Made by a program: the position numbers and the translations under genes. Under the pieces are notes generated by a model. That model saw nothing but the letters and a program-made list of their open reading frames with translations. It was not told the DNA's origin and did no database searches. 64,000 nucleotides of DNA from Polytrichum commune (Eukaryota > Streptophyta > Polytrichopsida > Polytrichales > Polytrichaceae), in assembly GCA_950295325.1 (NCBI GenBank), contig OX485803.1:28708001-28772000 (forward strand), in the 5' to 3' direction. Positions 35,154 to 48,389 of the stretch are shown piece by piece; position 1 is the first letter of the stretch; the number at the start of each line of letters is the position of its first letter.

Positions 35154-38100
35154 CTATTCTTCATCAATCTGATTCCTTATTTGGCGGAGTCTTACGTTTT
35201 GTTCACGCCATTCAGTCCAAGATGCTCTTACATATGCCATCTCTGACTCAGGGATTTTCACGTTTTTCTCCAAGTTTATCATCCAAGTGCCCCAGTTTGG
35301 TGTCTTTTCACTCACCAGAGGCACAACTTCTGGCATCAATATATCTTGACAAAAGTTTCTCACCCTTTGCTGGATTGCTTCAGCCATTTCCAATCTTGGA
35401 AGATTTTCCCGATTCTGCACTACCCGAGGTATCTTTGCCTCAATGTCGGCCTTTCTCTGGTGAATCGGGGGTACCCGAAAAGGTATAAAGTCATTGCTTG
35501 CTAATATAAGGCCATCTGGAGGAGCTAGAGGTAACACTATCCGAGAATGTCGGGCAAGTGAAATAGGAATTACATCTCTTGGCAGCAGGCCATGAAATAC
35601 TGCAATAGCTGTTCCAATCATTTTACGTATCTGCAAATGCATGGTGTTCCCTATGAGTTTTAAAGATTCACAAATAGCAAAATCAGGGATCTATTGAAGC
35701 ACACATGAAAGCTCCTAGAGCAATCTACAAATGACCAGTACCTCAACACATTACCTGATGAACCATGAAAGAGCTGCCAGTGATGGAGATTCGTATAAAA
35801 TGAGCATCTCCAGAAGTTTCCACTGACCCACACGTGCAAGAGAGGACTTTCCTGAAATGTGAGGACCACACTTTATCTGATTCATCAGGAGTAGGCAGCC
35901 ACCATGCCCTTCGACCTGATAAATCTACTTCAGAGGTGATTGTTGACGACTTCACTACATCTTTCTCCATTCTGCTCTCCTCTGCAAAAGAATTCAACAT
36001 TTCATCTGCCAACTCACTGCTTAAAACGTCAGCTAGATCATCTGTAAGATCTTCTTCATCTAATAACTCTGGTTCTGAGTGGATGGTTTTTGTGGGCATT
36101 CTGCTGGCGTCTTTGTCATAGTTATTTGTGCGATCGCTTTGTCTTGATCGGAATGGCTTTTGGGGGAAGTGCCTATAAAGTCTTCGAATTGTGTAATTGT
36201 GATAAGCATGTTTACCCTGCATTCAACAGTTTCCAACTTCAACAACCTTTGCAGATTACAAATCTTCAGCCTAACATAGGTGGCAACTTCGACAAAGATT
36301 ACATTATATCCCACAAGATGTTGAAATACGTTCTTGTTCATTAAAATGGACAGATAAATACCTCAAAAAGGCATAGGATGGACTTAAATTTTTCCACATG
36401 CTGCTCAATTTTGGAGAGGGGGGTATCTGGATGAATGTCAAGAATGCCAGCAGGTAATAGGTAGTTGTATGTTCGTGTGGAACAATCGTGTCTTGCTCGA
36501 AAGGATCTGCACAACGATGCATCCAATAATGTCAATCAATACTTTCTCTGGTACCTGTGGAAAACAATATGGAAAGATATTGCAAAAGTATTTAGGATTA
36601 TACCAAAAAATCTAGGTTAGTATGGATATGAATGAGAATAGCAATCCAGCACTACATAAGACTTGGAAAAGTTCTAGTACCTTGTAACTGGAACAATGCC
36701 AAACACCTGTATAAATTGAGGAAGGTGCACATTGATGCAATCTGCAAGAGCTAGCCCATCCATGTCATTCACCCAGGCTGCCTCCGGAACTTCCATCTTC
36801 ATAGATATAACTGTACAAAGAGAGTGGACCTGCAGATTACAGTATCAGTAGAGGCCTGAAAATTCAGAGGTCTCTTATCAGACACATAGTCAGAGAATTC
36901 TAAAAACCCTTTCAACCCAAGGGTTTCAAGTGGCCATGTTAACTAAGGTACAAAAGTCAACCAAACGGGCTTGCTCTTTATGGACTATTTCAATTTCCTT
37001 GTGTTTCTAGAAGCACTGCAAGTTGAATACAATTTGGACATTCCATAAGTGAGAGAGCAAATATATGGATATAAGGTTTGCAGCAGCAAGGACGAGCTCA
37101 CATACAATTGGGTCTAAGCATGGAAAGCAAGCATTCTATAATAGTGTTGACACATCTTGCCCAAGCCAAATTTCAAAGCTTGCCACTAATAAACAAAGAG
37201 GAGAATTTCTCCCACAACCTCAAAAACCCTAAGCTGATAGGCTGCTGATAGAAAGAGGGAGAGACTGACCCCCTTATCTGTGCGACTACTTCGAGTCCAC
37301 GAGATCTTTGCAAGATTGCCAAAGTTGCTCTTGATGATGCCTCCAGCTTTGTATATAGCTCTCTCTAGTTCATCTTCAATTGCTGCACCAACCCAATCAC
37401 CATTCTGCAATTAAGCTACACCACAACCAGCAGGTCTCAAGCTACAAGGTGCATGCCACTAAATTGCCTTTTGCAGATATCTATAATATCATGTAGCAAG
37501 AGAATTCTAGACAAATGACATATATACAACTAAGTAGATTTGACTGACCATTTTGTAGAAACTGTCGTTTGCTACACTAGCTTGAGCTCTTGCAAGTGCT
37601 GAGGTCACCCCCACAGCAACTTTTCTAGAACCTGGGGTTGTGATACACCTAATTCCTGTATATAAATTCCTACATAGCTGCAAAATGGTTTTGGTGATTA
37701 ACTACCACACACATGAAAGAGACGTGTAAGAGGGCATACCACTTACTCTGAGAAGTGCCAGGCCCACGCTGAATTTGTAGACCTGACATTACATGCAAAC
37801 AATATAAGAAAATTAGTTACTGGTATTTTAGACGAAGTAGACACTAAATGTATCTCAGAATGCTAACATGCAATACTACAATGTCTCAATGTTATGAGAT
37901 GGTGGACCCTCATCTCAGACTTGCAAATGTTCATCCACCCAATCAAACACCATGCTGAGACTTCACTCCACTTAACTAGAGGAAATCTAGACCTGCGTTG
38001 ATTATAATGACTGTTCATTAATTTTTGCAGTAAGAAAACCACAAACTACAGTGGCATCCCCTTGATGATCACTATTGAACCTTCCATGAATCACAAGCAT

Positions 38101-38495
38101 TGTGACTATAGAAAATACATGCAAACCACATTGTTGAAAAGTCTAACTTCCTGAAACAGTCCACCAACAAAGCCTTCCATACCTTTATAACGAGTACCTA
38201 CATAGCCCACCCACATGGCCACTTTCTTCTTTATTCTGGCCTCTAAGGCCCCTTCAGCTTCCACCTCCAAGGAAGTACTGTCCTCGGAATGCGAAGGTGC
38301 TGTGGTTGCCACAGATGAAGGATTTGCGCATTGCACCACCCTGCCCTCATGTGACAGATGAGAGTACCTCCCAGCAAGCGAAGTGGAGAAGCCCATGTGG
38401 AAAGAGTCCACACCAAAGGAAGTCAAAGGCAATCCCACAGAGTGGAGCTGGCCTGTATTGCAAACATACCAAGGTGTATTGGAACGAGAGCCCAT
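35154..38495 (-). CDS. TruA-family tRNA pseudouridine synthase, 7 coding exons
   Basis: Isomerises uridine to pseudouridine in tRNA. Exons in transcript order: 38183-38495, 37747-37782 (a 36-bp microexon), 37270-37382, 36681-36829, 36362-36506, 35755-36216, 35154-35630; 1695 nt, 564 aa. Residues 1-88 are variable and may be a targeting region; an in-frame stop lies just upstream of the ATG. Conserved blocks: [20 protein letters not shown] (90-109, split by the first intron), [26 protein letters not shown] with the catalytic Asp at 152, [21 protein letters not shown] and the C-terminal [20 protein letters not shown] with [20 protein letters not shown]. Between the HNYT block and the C-terminal block is an acidic insert (about 300-345, starting [10 protein letters not shown]), unusual against bacterial TruA. 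The acceptor of exon 3 was chosen because it restores the family sequence TIEDELE in phase. Function within the family (which uridine, which compartment) cannot be told. Confidence 0.92.
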
Positions 38496-39448
38496 GACAT
38501 CAAACTAGAGTGGCTTCACTAAATTCGAAGGAGACCAAAAAGAGCCTCTGCATTCTCCACAAAGCCATGAAATTCACAATGCAGCAGATTCACAAGCCAA
38601 ATGCACAGGTGAACTAGAGATTGAGAATAGTCACAACCAAACACCACTCAAGTTTGCCAAGCCCTTATACCCTGGATTCAACTTCAAATCAGATCCAAAT
38701 GCCAATTGAAGATTGATAGAAGCCAGTACCCAACAACACTCATATTTGCAAAACCCTACAACCCCGTATTCAACTTCAAAGCAAACAAAAATGCCGATTG
38801 GAGATTGATAGAAGTCAGTAGCCCAACAACACTCGTTGTTTGCAAACCCTAAAACCCTGAATTCAACCTCAAAACGTATCAGCTCAGTCCTAAGTGACTT
38901 CAAACCTTCCACATAAATGTCACCTTCTACCTGTAGAAGCTGCAACCAAACTAACAAGCGAAACCCACTTTCCTAGCGCCCGTTCAGTTCATTGGAAAGC
39001 GGGAATTGGCCTGAATTACCTCTCCAAACAACACCCTGGGACTGCGAATGATTGAGAGGGGCTGCAACAGGGCAGCTTCTTTTCCAGGAGTGTCTTACAA
39101 ATGTCCTAAACGAGGCCGAGGTCGGCCTCGAGCAATGCTGCACCCCCTTCAACATCATCTTTCAGCACAGAATCACCCAATCCACCGAGCAGGGACCCTT
39201 CACTCTCGCATGAGGCACCAATGAAGCTACACGCTCGACAAGGCGGACATTCCCAACAATTGTGCGAGGATGAAGCTCGTCGTTCAGACGAAGACCAAAA
39301 TTCAAATCCTGCGAAACAGGATCGGGCTTCACGAATCCTGGGGTTTAGGATTCTGCTCAAAGTTCAGAAATCCTGGGGGCTCTCAAACTCTCCGACTCGA
39401 GAAGGAATCTGATAAGGTGAGCTTAGATGGTCTCAAATGGTTAACTTT

Positions 39449-39830
39449 TTCCCACTTCTCGTAGGATTTGAAACACGCAATTAGGACGAGAAACACGCAA
39501 TTAACACGAGATGGTTAGCCAATCCAAATCAAAGCCATAACCACTTTCCTCACGAATATTGAAGCTCGTATGAATATCTTAATCATTATCGAAGCGAAGA
39601 TTCTTGTGCTCATTAAATGATCATACACGTGTTTTCAATTATGCCAATTATGCTGAGTATTGAGTTTAGAATGGTTATCCTCTTTTAAACATGTAATCCA
39701 ATTTCTTTCAAACACATGTTTTCTTTGTGTTCATTTTTGAAGCCAAGCATGATTACGTATCACTCAAATATAATTGTTTGATTGAGATAAGTCATCCAAT
39801 TAGATATGTCTAACTTAACCAATGTTTTCT
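39449..39830 (+). repeat. Dispersed family F, copy 4
   Basis: CCACTTCTCGTAGGATTTGA (with the AAACACGCAATT block doubled) through CACTCAAATATAATTG. About 1 kb upstream of the pseudouridine synthase start codon. Confidence 0.75.
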
Positions 39831-40250
39831 TCAAGTGCGATTTACACGGTTAGTACCGAGGTTGGAGTGGTATAGGTAGATAAGTATGGGTGATTGAATG
39901 ATATCAAAGCAAAATATCAATAATGGTCTCAAGGAACTCACCCAACCCGTGTTATTGACATTTTGATAATAACTTGATTTAGTCAAATGTTCATACTTGT
40001 TGGGTATCATAATAGATGAAAGAATAGATGAAAGAATACTTATATACATGAGTTATTATTTGGGTTGTACATTACCTTAATGCCATCTTGATGCTAAAGG
40101 CTTGTAACCTAGGTTTGAAGGTTCTTTCATGGTATAGCATCATTTTTGGGGGTCAAGCATAATTCTAATATCTAATGGCAACTATGGAGAAAAATCACCT
40201 ACTCAACACCATCCATTCATATTGGCCATATGGTCTTGAAGACATGTGTC

Positions 40251-40671
40251 AACATTTTATAGATCTTGAGTAATTGGAAATCAAATGGACCATAAGCCCA
40301 TAAATTGGTTTTGGTCACAAGACATACTACTTACATCCATTAGTCTAACTTGCCTCGTTACACTTGATTCATAGAAACACACAGATGGCAATTAATGATA
40401 AACACAAAAGATCTATCACTAAATATATAATATATGGTTTGCACCTCTCCGAACTTAGAAGTAAACCAAAAAATAATTTCCTCAAAGGTTACAAAGCTGC
40501 CACACCATCGAAAGAAAAAGTGATGTGATAATCATAGCCCCTCAACAACATAACATTTGATAAATGCCTCACTTAGAGAAAGTTGCAAGACTCTCTCCAA
40601 AGAAATAGTTAAGTGTAATTAATGGGCGTATGGTCCATTTGATTTCCAAATTCTCAAGATCTATAAAATGT
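40251..40671. repeat. 50-bp inverted repeat pair with 320-bp loop
   Basis: 40251-40300 and 40621-40671 are inverted copies (AACATTTTATAGATCTTGAG, then GGAAATCAAATGGACCATA) with few mismatches. The loop shows no coding sense. Possibly a degraded MITE; no target duplication seen. Confidence 0.75.
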
Positions 40672-42211
40672 TGCAAACTATCAAAGAATATTCTATACAA
40701 GTCTCTTAATATGCAAAACATTAATGTTAGTTCGTTGTGACATTTTACATGCATGTTTGTGTCTTGATGACCTTACTCAATTTATCCTTCAACATTTTTA
40801 TGGCACTTTTGCTAGATCGAAAGGACAAAATAAGGAAATGCTCCTTATTCAAGAATGTTATGTGGAGTAAAAACTCAAAACTATTCAATCACCCCTCCAT
40901 GAACTCAAGCCTTCTTAAGAACCAACACACTTAAACCCCATATGCATCAATGGCGATCAAATATACACAATACGCAAATCTAGGTGAAATTTGTATGAGC
41001 CCAAATCTTTCCTTATTTCCTCACCATATATTGGTCCAATTGGAAATTGCAATGGAGAAACTAAGCTTACAGGTAGTTTAGTTTTGATAGGGTCACTTTT
41101 GACCACAACTGAAAATAAAAATAAGTCACCTTAAACATGTATTTGTATGACACCTCCAGAATGGGCCTCTAAGCCATGCCAAAAGTATCAATCTACACTG
41201 CAGATCAATCAAGCATCTAAAAAGTAACAACATTGAGAGTCACAAAGCATTCTTGCGCAGGCTTCATGTACTTTTGATGAAGTTGGATAGTAGACAGACT
41301 GAAAGACATACATAATCGCGAGATACTTTAGAGGTCGAACAGCCCTACCCTTGGAAAAATTGTGAACAAAGTTCATCAAGCATGGAGTATCCAGATTCAA
41401 GTAGTATCAGTACAATTGCAGCTTTCAGACTCTGCTAAGTGATGCAAGAAAGGGGCCAATTAAAAATGTGAACATGACGCTTGCAGTGAGGTATAAATTA
41501 TACTAGACAATAACTTTGATGATCCTCCATTGAAAGAAAAAAAGAAAAAAAGAAAAAATCGTATTGTGAAATGGTCAGAACCCTGGAAATACTTGATAAA
41601 ACACAATGGGAGTAACATGAAGTTCAATAGAGCCTTTCATGTGAGGCTCGCTGTTGAACTGCAAATAAGTGGTCTTTCCAAATCCCTGAAGCAGCTGGGC
41701 TTACATCCTCAACCTAAGCCTCATGAAGTGTGGCCACACATGTTACAAAGGATGGTGCCCTAATAGGGGAAGAATTGAAGAAGCAACATTACATCGATAG
41801 TTGTGAAGCACATATCTAGAGCCTTATGTTACATCGATAGTATGAATACCATCTTCAAAAAGTATCCCACACCCCTGTAGCTGTAACTTGCTGCCGACTC
41901 TTGACCAGCTAAAAATCTTTGTGCTAAGTCTTATGCAGCCCATGGCCAAGGTAGCCGACGAAGTGCCTCCAAAAGTGAACTCACATGACTGACACCTGTT
42001 ACCCATGTTTCAAGTTCTCATTGAAAGGGGTAAAAGGAAGATAAAGAGAGAAAGAGAGTAGAGTTCCAAATTGTCAAATGTTGCAGCATTGCTGTAAAAA
42101 GCCCACGAATTAAGTTGTATCTGCCTCAGAGGTTTCCAGGGTTTTCAAAGATGAAACCCTAATTCCCTGGTGAGCTCTGGACCAGTGGGAGGGCCCAATC
42201 CATGTTGGTTT

Positions 42212-43458
<1,247 letters not shown>

Positions 43459-46400
43459 TGTCTAGATCTTTCAACTACAGTTTGTAGTGTGCCCACCTCC
43501 TGGAATATTCAGAGTCGCAATATCTCAATGTTAGATTAATCAACAATAGGGAATTAAAAACAGATGAGATAAATTAAAATGCAGTTGAATGAATTCTTAC
43601 AGTTATGTACATTAACAATTTTAGCAGCCAATTATATGTGAAGAACAATGTCCTTGTTAAACACCAACGACCTCCTCAAGAGCAGTAAAATCCTGGGAAC
43701 TGCAACGTCAAAAAGACTAATCAATGAAACCCTACCAATTGAACACAACACTCAGAGTATAGATGGAAGTCAATTCCAAAGCACATACGACGACATACAA
43801 CTGTATACAGGAGAATTAACCTCAAGTTTTTGAAACGTTCACAAAATAGATATATACGTCCCATACCAAGATTCAAGAATTCAAGTAGAACAATAATTAA
43901 AGGAGGAAACCGGAGTCCAGGCGCCTGATCCGATTCCAAATGTAACACCATGAAGCCCTCGTATACAACGACAGACTTTTCCAAGGGACATAATTGACGA
44001 TCAATCTATTACAGTCACAAAAATTGTGAAATATCGAAACATACTGCAACACCCCCGTTTGTCAGACGTACGGCAAAACTGACATATAGAGAGGGTCGCA
44101 GGTTCCTTTTGATGAATCAGAGCCACATCCTTCGACTTCTGGAAGGGACATTTCTCACATACAGCAGGAAAAATTCTAGCTTGAAGTGGAGAACTTTGGC
44201 ACTTCTGGCAACTGCTCATCACTAACGGCAGTAACTGAGGTCGCAAAAATTGAATGCCTCTTCAATTCTACTTTTAGACCATTCGCACGAGCAGACAAAG
44301 AGCAGATATGGATATGGTCGATTCTAGTCCTTACATCAGGGCTATGAAGGGAAAACGTGAGAGGACCGCATTCAATTACGATGAAGAGCAAAACCGAACT
44401 GAGTCAAATGGGACTGTGAGTGATCGAACCATATCATCACATCTCGTAATCGTAGGATTAAATCTAGGAGAAGCAAGGACGTCAAGGCTCCACGAATGGC
44501 TTGGACGAGACCTATTATACCGTTAACAAAAAAACAGAATCCTGCTTCCAGCACGATTGTAACGAAAGGCACCAGGAACCTTTGCACGGAATGAATGCAG
44601 AAAAAGTGGAACAGTAAACAATGGCGTAATCGAGACGAATCGCACCTACAAACAGCCTGGGGGAGGTGTTGTTAGCCGATATATGATACTTCCTTAAGGT
44701 AGGCACATCCGGATACCAATGAGGAAATGAAATTCGCAAAAGATAGGACAAGCACGAGTAAAGGGGTGTGTCTCTGGAGTGCAGGACAGATGCGATTCAC
44801 ATCACATCGCATCGCATCACATCATAACACATCATTCAAGTAGGCTATGGCACATACATAGGAAAAGAGCCGCTTCTGAAATATAAGTAAGCACTTAGAT
44901 AAAATTGGATCTACATCGGATAAATCAGCATCCAACACTACAGACACCCGTTACAGCGTCCGACAGTAGAAAATGAAGGTTATTGTTCGTCACATATCAA
45001 ACTGGCCCCTTCGACACAACTCGTCACCGAAAAACTCCTACAAACCCTCTTGTAGTGGATCAAAATTCACGCAAATTGCATCAGACAGTGCAATAAAGAA
45101 GTCTTACGAGATAGGGGACCAGATTCCTTCGGTCAAAGATGGGAATGGCAGCGCGAGCGGCGGCTTAAAAGGCAGGAATGGCGAGAACTTGGAAGATGCG
45201 GAACAACACAGAAAACAAGGAGAGCTCCTTTACTTACCCGTTCTAACTACCCCCAGCGCCCAGACGCTAAAAGCAAGGCGACCCTAGACTTTGTGGCCGT
45301 CGATCTCGCATCCCACGGCGCTCATCTCGCGATCCCTCGATGACCCTATAGCTACTCGGAGAGGGTCGTGACCGTTGATACGACATCCCACGGATGGAAC
45401 CCCTCTGACGGGTCCAGCCCGTCACGCCCGTCACGCCCGTCCCTGTGTACGTGTCCGCACGTTCCCGAAGCTCCCGGACAGTCAGCACTGCCCACAGGTT
45501 TGACTCTTCCATGTGCGTTGGGAGACTCATTCTTCACTTCTGTCTGCACATGAGCCCATTCCCTTTGTGGCAACCATGTTATTAGAGGGTCCCAAAAGGC
45601 TAGGGATTCCTAGCGTCTACGTAAACTCATCCATTGTGGAGGTGAAAATGCAATTATATCTTAATCTTTAATACATGTTTTAAGATAATTAACTTCACAA
45701 ATGAAGTCAAAAAACCTGAATTAGTCTAGTGGATTCAAGATGGAACGAGTTGGCCCTCAATCTTGTTGGTGACCTTTTTAATTGGAGCTGAGTTGGGGCT
45801 CCTTCATCTATGATGGATGAGTTACATAGATGCCACGAATCCCAAGCCGTCCCCATAAGCACTTGTATTGATATGGTACCATTTATATATATGACTCTAG
45901 TGTATCATAACAATAATATTTAGTTGTGTATCAATACTACATGAATCCCCCGGCATTATGCCCCTTTTATTTTGGATTTTTCCCCACATGTGGGACTCAC
46001 TTAGTTGGGTACTATTCATTACATATTAATAAGCATTGGTAGCATCGTTTCTCGGTTGTCTTGCCACCCGATTGTGGGTCATATGCATCAACAACGGGAA
46101 TCTAGTGTAGTTGATTCATAAGGTCATGCTATCCCATTTCAAATTGGAAAAAGGACCAAGCTTTGAACCCTTAGAAATGTTATCCTATAGTGATGATTAC
46201 GTATGTTTTTGATACCAATTGGGCATGGGCATTTGATGGTGTTTGTGTTTTGATGCCATTCGGATGTATTTACCATGCAAGAACTTTCGTACTTGCGTAA
46301 AGTCAACCTAGTATCAATATGGTTTGAATGGTATTGACCCAAATAATGACTAAGGTACACAAAGATTCTCTCACCTTAACGTATCCACCACATATCAATT

Positions 46401-46514
46401 ACGTGACTCGTGTATTTATTTTCATACCCATTGGTGGGTTTCGTGATATCATTAATGAAATTGATAGGTGAAACCATGCAGTCGCCCATACACAGGACCA
46501 ACATTGGTGAAAAC
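43459..46514. other. Upstream of LC8; no gene recognised
   Basis: Contains a degenerate ATCAC/ATCGC microsatellite near 44789-44832 and a 9-bp repeat CGTCACGCC (three units near 45418-45440) in a GC-richer patch at 45.1-45.6 kb that may be promoter or 5' UTR of LC8. All frames are short and overlap on both strands. Confidence 0.5.
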
Positions 46515-46516
46515 TA

Positions 46517-46892
46517 CACTAAACTTGATATTTAGTGTCGTATGGCAGTTAATGTCACTGCAGTAATTTGTTTGTAGTGAGACTTTCTATGAATAAGTTT
46601 ACAAATACTGTCATGTATGATGGATGAGTTCATCCATTGGCCCAAACCCTACCTTCTCTTGTCATCAACTTGTGATGAAGTATTATCACGGATGATGGAA
46701 ATTTGGATGAAAAATCAGTTGGTAAGTGACAGTAATTGCAACACTATATACATCTATAATCCCCCAAAAACTTTACAAGGAATGACAAATAATGTTGGGT
46801 TAGCATTTAGTGTTGGTGACACTATACAACAGTTTACAAAGAGTATTGAGCATGACAATTAGAATTGGTGACACTAAATATCAAATTTTCTG
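46517..46892 (+). mobile_element. TA-flanked MITE, copy A
   Basis: 376 bp, opening CACTAAACTTGATATTTAGTG and closing GACACTAAATATCAAATTTTCTG (worn). TA on both sides (46515-46516, 46893-46894). About 80-85% alike by eye to the copies at 53256-53647 and 53824-54191, including TGAGTTCATCCATTGGCC and ACCCTACCTTCTCTTGTCA. Confidence 0.82.
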
Positions 46893-46894
46893 TA

Positions 46895-48389
46895 CCTTCA
46901 GTATATACATGGCTGATTCATCCCAACATAATCTCACTAGACTCAGTTGGATTTCTTACTTTGATTCCGGGTTAAAATATGATAAGAAATGGAAAAAACA
47001 AAAAGTATATTGTAATCCCATCCTTTCATATTATGGCCGCTGCAAAGTTTTGGTCCCATTACCATCATTTCTCAAGCTGAAGATTCGTGACAACCATGGT
47101 AGGAGGTCTGGGTAAACATGATCAGTTCTTGATTTATTACCCAAGGTATTCCAAATTTATCTCAACATCCTCATCAGGAGGTCTCAGATGTTGATGTTGG
47201 AGTCAATGCAATTAGGTATCTAATATAGCTCTAACTGAACATTTTTACCTTCAACTTACATGGGTGCCATATATCCTTGGATTAATTCTACATGCTAAGT
47301 TAGGTACAAGCCGAGATGCCTACCATGGCCAGAGCAACCTGATAGGATGAAACGCCCACAGGGTTCCCGTGACTTAGGACCTCGCCGCACATGGGGGTCA
47401 GTTGATCGCTTCGGTTAAACATCCACCCAATCCTGCCGAAAAGTGCCCAGAAATTCTTCTGCCTTTGTAATCTGCTACAGCTTAAAAGTAAATGGCTATG
47501 TTAAAAACAAAGTACTCTTATGTAATCATGCTGCTCACTTCCTTGGATAAAGTACACTCAGTTGATGTCAAAATGCTCAATTGTGGAAGGTTGTGCTCTG
47601 TACAGACTAGAAGCTCTGCCACAATTGTACAATACAAAACAGAGAAGGCCCCAATAAGGCTGGTAAAAGCTGCACCTTCAAAAACCTTGCTGACAAAGTG
47701 TAACCCTTAGCAGAACCAATTCCAGGATACTTGCCGCCAACCATCTCACAAATTCATCCATGATCTCAGGTACTCCTGTGGATTTGAAAAGATCAAACTT
47801 CTGGTGAAGTACTGTGTCGTCCTTTGTTTTGCATTATCTTGATAGTCCTGCAGGGATAAGTAGATTTCAGCATTATGAAGCACCACTAACCTGGATGCCC
47901 ATTAAGACAAGCAGATTTTATCTATATGTGAGTGATGAGAAAAGAGCGGAATTATGCAGAAAAACAATGTCCTAGTTTCTGAGAATGTCCCAATAATGAA
48001 GGAGAAAGCCTGTTCTGCTTTCTTAGTCTATCCAATGTCATGCTGTTTGAAAATGTTATGCTAGACATCTTATCAATTGCTGTACTTTTCATTGAAGTTC
48101 CATATGACTGCAACATACATCCTAAATGCAGCAAGGTGGATGATACTCACCAGGTCAGAAAGTGCAGAAAATCTCCAACATGAGTGCGTTGAAGCTGTGT
48201 TCAAGTGGATGTTAGGGCTTGGGAGAACCTGAAATTCTGAGAGAATGTTGTAGCACCAAGATTTCTACGTCCAGATACATAACAAAATTCTAATGAACTT
48301 CTGATTGATTAATGTCTGGGTGCTAAGATTAGGTTCATGGAAACTTTAGCTCTGTGTATATGTTCATTCCAGAAGACCTGATGTCCACA
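46895..48389. other. Downstream of the PPR gene; no gene recognised
   Basis: Likely PPR 3' UTR in the last few hundred bases before 48390. The rest has no frame above about 75 codons that I would defend. Confidence 0.5.

Larger units (their letters stand above)
38496..42211. other. Between the pseudouridine synthase and LC8; no gene recognised
   Basis: 39.1-39.4 kb is richer in CpG, with short minus-strand frames, and could be a 5' UTR exon or promoter of the pseudouridine synthase; I could not join it to the coding frame. A family F copy (about 39449-39830) and an inverted repeat pair (40251-40671) follow. 41.2-42.2 kb is probably LC8 3' UTR and spacer. Confidence 0.5.

Noticed and set aside
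37549-37655. A 107-bp open, phase-compatible candidate extra exon of the pseudouridine synthase (35 codons)
   Set aside because: An acceptor at 37383-37384 joins the microexon directly in phase and yields [15 protein letters not shown], the family sequence, so the extra exon is unnecessary.
39106-39360. 84-codon minus-strand frame upstream of the pseudouridine synthase as a first coding exon
   Set aside because: No in-phase donor/acceptor pair found, and an in-frame stop precedes the ATG at 38495.
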